Source: Shimia marina
GTDB taxonomy: Bacteria; Pseudomonadota; Alphaproteobacteria; Rhodobacterales; Rhodobacteraceae
Direction of reading: 5' to 3'
DNA length: 64,000 nt
Assembly: GCF_001458175.1 (NCBI RefSeq)
Contig: NZ_CYPW01000040.1
Coordinates: 125,800-189,799 of the forward strand
How positions within the stretch are numbered: position 1 is the first letter of the stretch; every line of letters begins with the position of its first letter. Below are positions 62,017-64,000 of this stretch, in pieces. The translations under genes and the position numbers were made by a program. The notes under the pieces are model-generated. The model saw only the letters and a list, made by a program, of their open reading frames with translations. It did no database searches and had not been told where the DNA came from.

Positions 62017-63750
62017 TTAGAAAAGACTGCCCGGATCAAAGCTCTTGGACAGGGTCACGGCAAAACGGGTGTCGTCCTGTGCGATCATGCTGCCGATGCC
62101 TTGACGGCCAATGGCATTGGTGGCCATGGCATCCACAGAAAACCCTGATTTGCCAAAATGATAGCGGGCGCCGGCGGCCCATGTGGCCTCGTCGTTGTCG
62201 CGCCCGATTGGGGTGACTTCGGCGATCAGCGCCAGACCATTGTCAAAGGTATAATCCAGCCCCAACCCCAGCCCGACCAGCTCAACAGACCCCCAAGCGG
62301 CGATTTTGGGGCTGGCGGTGAAAGAGAGGCGGTTGGGCATTTCGTAGTTGGCGATCAGGTCCGTATAGAAGACGCCGATTTTGACCGAATTTGAGGTGAT
62401 CTGGCGGCCATACATCATGCGCCCGGCCAGCGAGAAGGCATTGCCGTTGTCCTGATCCATGAAGCGCAGCTTGGGCCCGATCATGTAGTGCACATCGGTG
62501 GAGGGGCGGATGTCATCAGGGGCGGTATCACTGTCAGAGAACTGTTCAAAATGGACCTGAATTTCCGTGTCGCGGTCCGTGCTGAAGTTCAGAGAGATAC
62601 CGGCGTTGCTGTCCGATCCGCCCCAGATTTCGGTGCGCATATGGCCCGGCTCCAGCGTGGCAGCCGTGCCGAGCGTGAAGCCGTCTTGCTGTGCGTTCAA
62701 CTGTGCCTGCGTAGGGGGCAGGGACAGATCCCGGTAGCTTTCATCGTATTTGGAACCCGGCGTGTAAACCAGACGCCCGCCCACCAGAATATGGTCTCCG
62801 TCCGGCCAGAAGGTCATAATGCTTGTGGCCGGGGTGACACCCCAGCCATTGGTGACATAGCCTTCCAGAGCCACGCGCGGGGTCACATTGTAGCGTCCGC
62901 CCACCGTCCAGACCGGGAGCTTTTCCCATTCACCCTGACTGTTGATGGTGTTGTCGTTGCTGATCGGCGCATCAAGCGTTCCGAAAAGCGCCACACGGTT
63001 GTTGGGTTTGAAGGTCAGCCCCGCCCCCAAAGAGAAGATGGTGCCATAGAAGCGATCCCCGGCGATGTCATTGGGTGCAAGGGTCAGGCTGGGGGTGAGG
63101 TGCAACTGTAGCTTGGAAGAGGCTTTATAGGTGATCGGGGCCTTTACCGCACCCAGAGTGATGCCGGTCTGCTTGTTGAAGAAGCCGCCCCAGATGTCGG
63201 ATTGCATGGTCAGGAAGGCTTCGGCAGAGGCCAGTGCGGAAATGGCCCAACGCTCATCCTGATAGAGCTGATACTTGCCCCAGAGCGCCAGTTCGTTGGT
63301 TTCCAACTGAGGGATGCGGTCCGGGCCGACGCCGGGCACGCCGTCGATGGGGCCGCCGATGGGATCGACGTAGTTCTGCAATTGCAGGCCAAGTGTGAAC
63401 CTGTCGGTGAAGGCATAGCTGCCACCGCCGTGATAGACCTGATTGCCAGTGCCTGCGCGGTTGTCCGGGCTGGTCTGGCGGGCACCAACGTTCAACTCAA
63501 AGGTGCCGGCGGGATTGATATTGCCAGTCTCAAATGCGGCGACACGGCCGGGCATGGCATCCAGCGGATTGACGCTTTGGGCCATGGCGGAGGTGCTCAG
63601 CATCAGGCTTGTCGCCAGCGCAAGGCCGGACAGGCCAGACAGAGCGCCTTGTGTACGGGTCGAAATGTGCTGCGCCTGAGAAGAGGGAGACAGGCGGAGA
63701 CGGACGGGGGGCGTGAAATCGCTTACAAAATCGCTCACAGTAAATTCCAA
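62017..63750 (-). CDS. Outer-membrane beta-barrel protein, function unknown
   Basis: A 577-residue protein with a long N-terminal leader; the signal sequence is the hydrophobic stretch LSGLALATSLMLSTSAMAQ, cleaved near residue 58. The rest alternates polar/hydrophobic strands with aromatic girdles (RYNVTPRVALEGYVTNGWGV, GLGLGLDYTFDNGLALIAEV) and ends in Phe (DPGSLF), the usual sorting signal of beta-barrel proteins recognised by BAM. I cannot assign a named porin family; the layout is that of a single barrel with no plug or POTRA domain visible. It is monocistronic. Confidence 0.78.
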   Translation of the reverse strand: MEFTVSDFVSDFTPPVRLRLSPSSQAQHISTRTQGALSGLSGLALATSLMLSTSAMAQSVNPLDAMPGRVAAFETGNINPAGTFELNVGARQTSPDNRAGTGNQVYHGGGSYAFTDRFTLGLQLQNYVDPIGGPIDGVPGVGPDRIPQLETNELALWGKYQLYQDERWAISALASAEAFLTMQSDIWGGFFNKQTGITLGAVKAPITYKASSKLQLHLTPSLTLAPNDIAGDRFYGTIFSLGAGLTFKPNNRVALFGTLDAPISNDNTINSQGEWEKLPVWTVGGRYNVTPRVALEGYVTNGWGVTPATSIMTFWPDGDHILVGGRLVYTPGSKYDESYRDLSLPPTQAQLNAQQDGFTLGTAATLEPGHMRTEIWGGSDSNAGISLNFSTDRDTEIQVHFEQFSDSDTAPDDIRPSTDVHYMIGPKLRFMDQDNGNAFSLAGRMMYGRQITSNSVKIGVFYTDLIANYEMPNRLSFTASPKIAAWGSVELVGLGLGLDYTFDNGLALIAEVTPIGRDNDEATWAAGARYHFGKSGFSVDAMATNAIGRQGIGSMIAQDDTRFAVTLSKSFDPGSLF

Positions 63751-63850
63751 TGCGTAATAACTAACGAAAGTTTAACGCAGGATGGCAGCGGGCCAAAACA
63801 AAACTTAGCCGCGCTGTGTGAGGATGCTGCTTTTTAGAGCTGCCGTTGCG

Positions 63851-64000
63851 TCAAAGGCCCAATTTGTCGCGCATGAAGGCGAGGGCAACACCGAGACCGT
63901 CGGGGGCGATTCCATGGGCGGTGCCCTTCATGATGTGGGCGTAGACATCTGTGAACCCGGCTTCTTGCAGCGCTTCGGCGGCTTCGGGAAGGGACTGCGG
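63851..64000 (-). CDS. Phospholipase/carboxylesterase-family hydrolase, 3' end only
   Basis: The last 49 codons of a minus-strand gene entering from the right edge. The translation contains KGTAHGIAPDGLGVALAFMR, where the His followed by Gly-Ile-Ala/Ser-Pro-Asp-Gly is the C-terminal catalytic-His motif of the phospholipase/carboxylesterase (alpha/beta hydrolase) family. Nothing upstream of this is visible, so substrate cannot be judged. The stop is at 63851-63853. Confidence 0.8.
   Translation of the reverse strand, partial: PQSLPEAAEALQEAGFTDVYAHIMKGTAHGIAPDGLGVALAFMRDKLGL

Overview
This window looks like a chromosomal segment from an alphaproteobacterium of the Rhodobacteraceae, most likely the marine Roseobacter group. 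Three things point there: the TCA gene cluster mdh / sucC-sucD / odhA(sucA)-odhB / lpdA with sdhCDAB nearby, the ethylmalonyl-CoA pathway genes (an mcl2-like lyase/thioesterase and mch), and many small lipoproteins and DUF proteins typical of that group. The DNA is moderately GC-rich by eye, genes are densely packed, and ATGA, TGATG and TTGA stop/start overlaps are common. I found no rRNA, no convincing tRNA, no CRISPR array, no insertion sequence and no intact prophage.

Layout. 1-4.4 kb: the 5' end of a tsaC/sua5 gene, divergent from an acyl-CoA dehydrogenase/MBL-hydrolase pair, then a DUF6173 gene, a stand-alone aa3-oxidase subunit IV and a lipoprotein. 4.5-9 kb: azlCD exporter, divergent from the molybdenum-cofactor operon fdhD-mobA-mobB-moeA. 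9-19.2 kb: membrane/coiled-coil protein, greA, ETF-QO, TPR protein, polyprenyl synthase, DUF2007-trmN6, a ydcH-like gene, an EamA exporter with a LysR regulator, and a divergent 52-aa protein. 19.2-21.5 kb: acetoacetyl-CoA reductase and acetyl-CoA acetyltransferase (PHB precursor synthesis). 21.5-30 kb: a degenerate EAL protein, a DUF4189-like protein, a TlpA thioredoxin, then argH, a small lipoprotein, DUF2834, lysA and a TIGR02302/DUF4175 protein. 30-34.5 kb: a zinc-ribbon membrane protein divergent from ftsE-ftsX-plsC, then an isolated phage-type T7-lysozyme-like amidase. 34.5-46.7 kb: lpdA, MAPEG and zinc-ribbon proteins, odhB, sucA, sucD, a lipoprotein, sucC, another lipoprotein and mdh, all on the minus strand. 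46.9-52.7 kb: SHOCT-like lipoprotein, TauE/SafE permease, mcl2-like lyase, nnrU, DUF1737, mch, a DUF4344 metallopeptidase and a DUF1194 protein. 53-58 kb: sdhC-sdhD-sdhA, a secreted protein, a sulfotransferase-like protein, sdhB. 58-64 kb: a 53-aa protein, an FAD dehydrogenase, a DUF1989 protein, an HNH nuclease, an outer-membrane beta-barrel protein and the 3' end of a hydrolase.

How the genes fit together. Much of the window is central carbon metabolism: the 2-oxoglutarate-to-malate half of the TCA cycle, PHB precursors from acetyl-CoA, and the malyl-CoA/mesaconyl-CoA branch of acetate assimilation. The sucC and sdhC promoter regions each carry the same paired palindrome (two GTGATCAC cores two helical turns apart), which suggests one unidentified regulator acts on both operons. 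The phaA leader carries a TGC/GCA palindrome of the kind expected for PhaR.

Signals not explained by gene annotation: two intergenic arrays of an 11-bp tandem repeat (consensus GCGTCGGTATC) at 16.6 and 61.0 kb; accessory genes inserted inside sucCD and inside sdhAB; and a lone phage-type amidase in a housekeeping neighbourhood.
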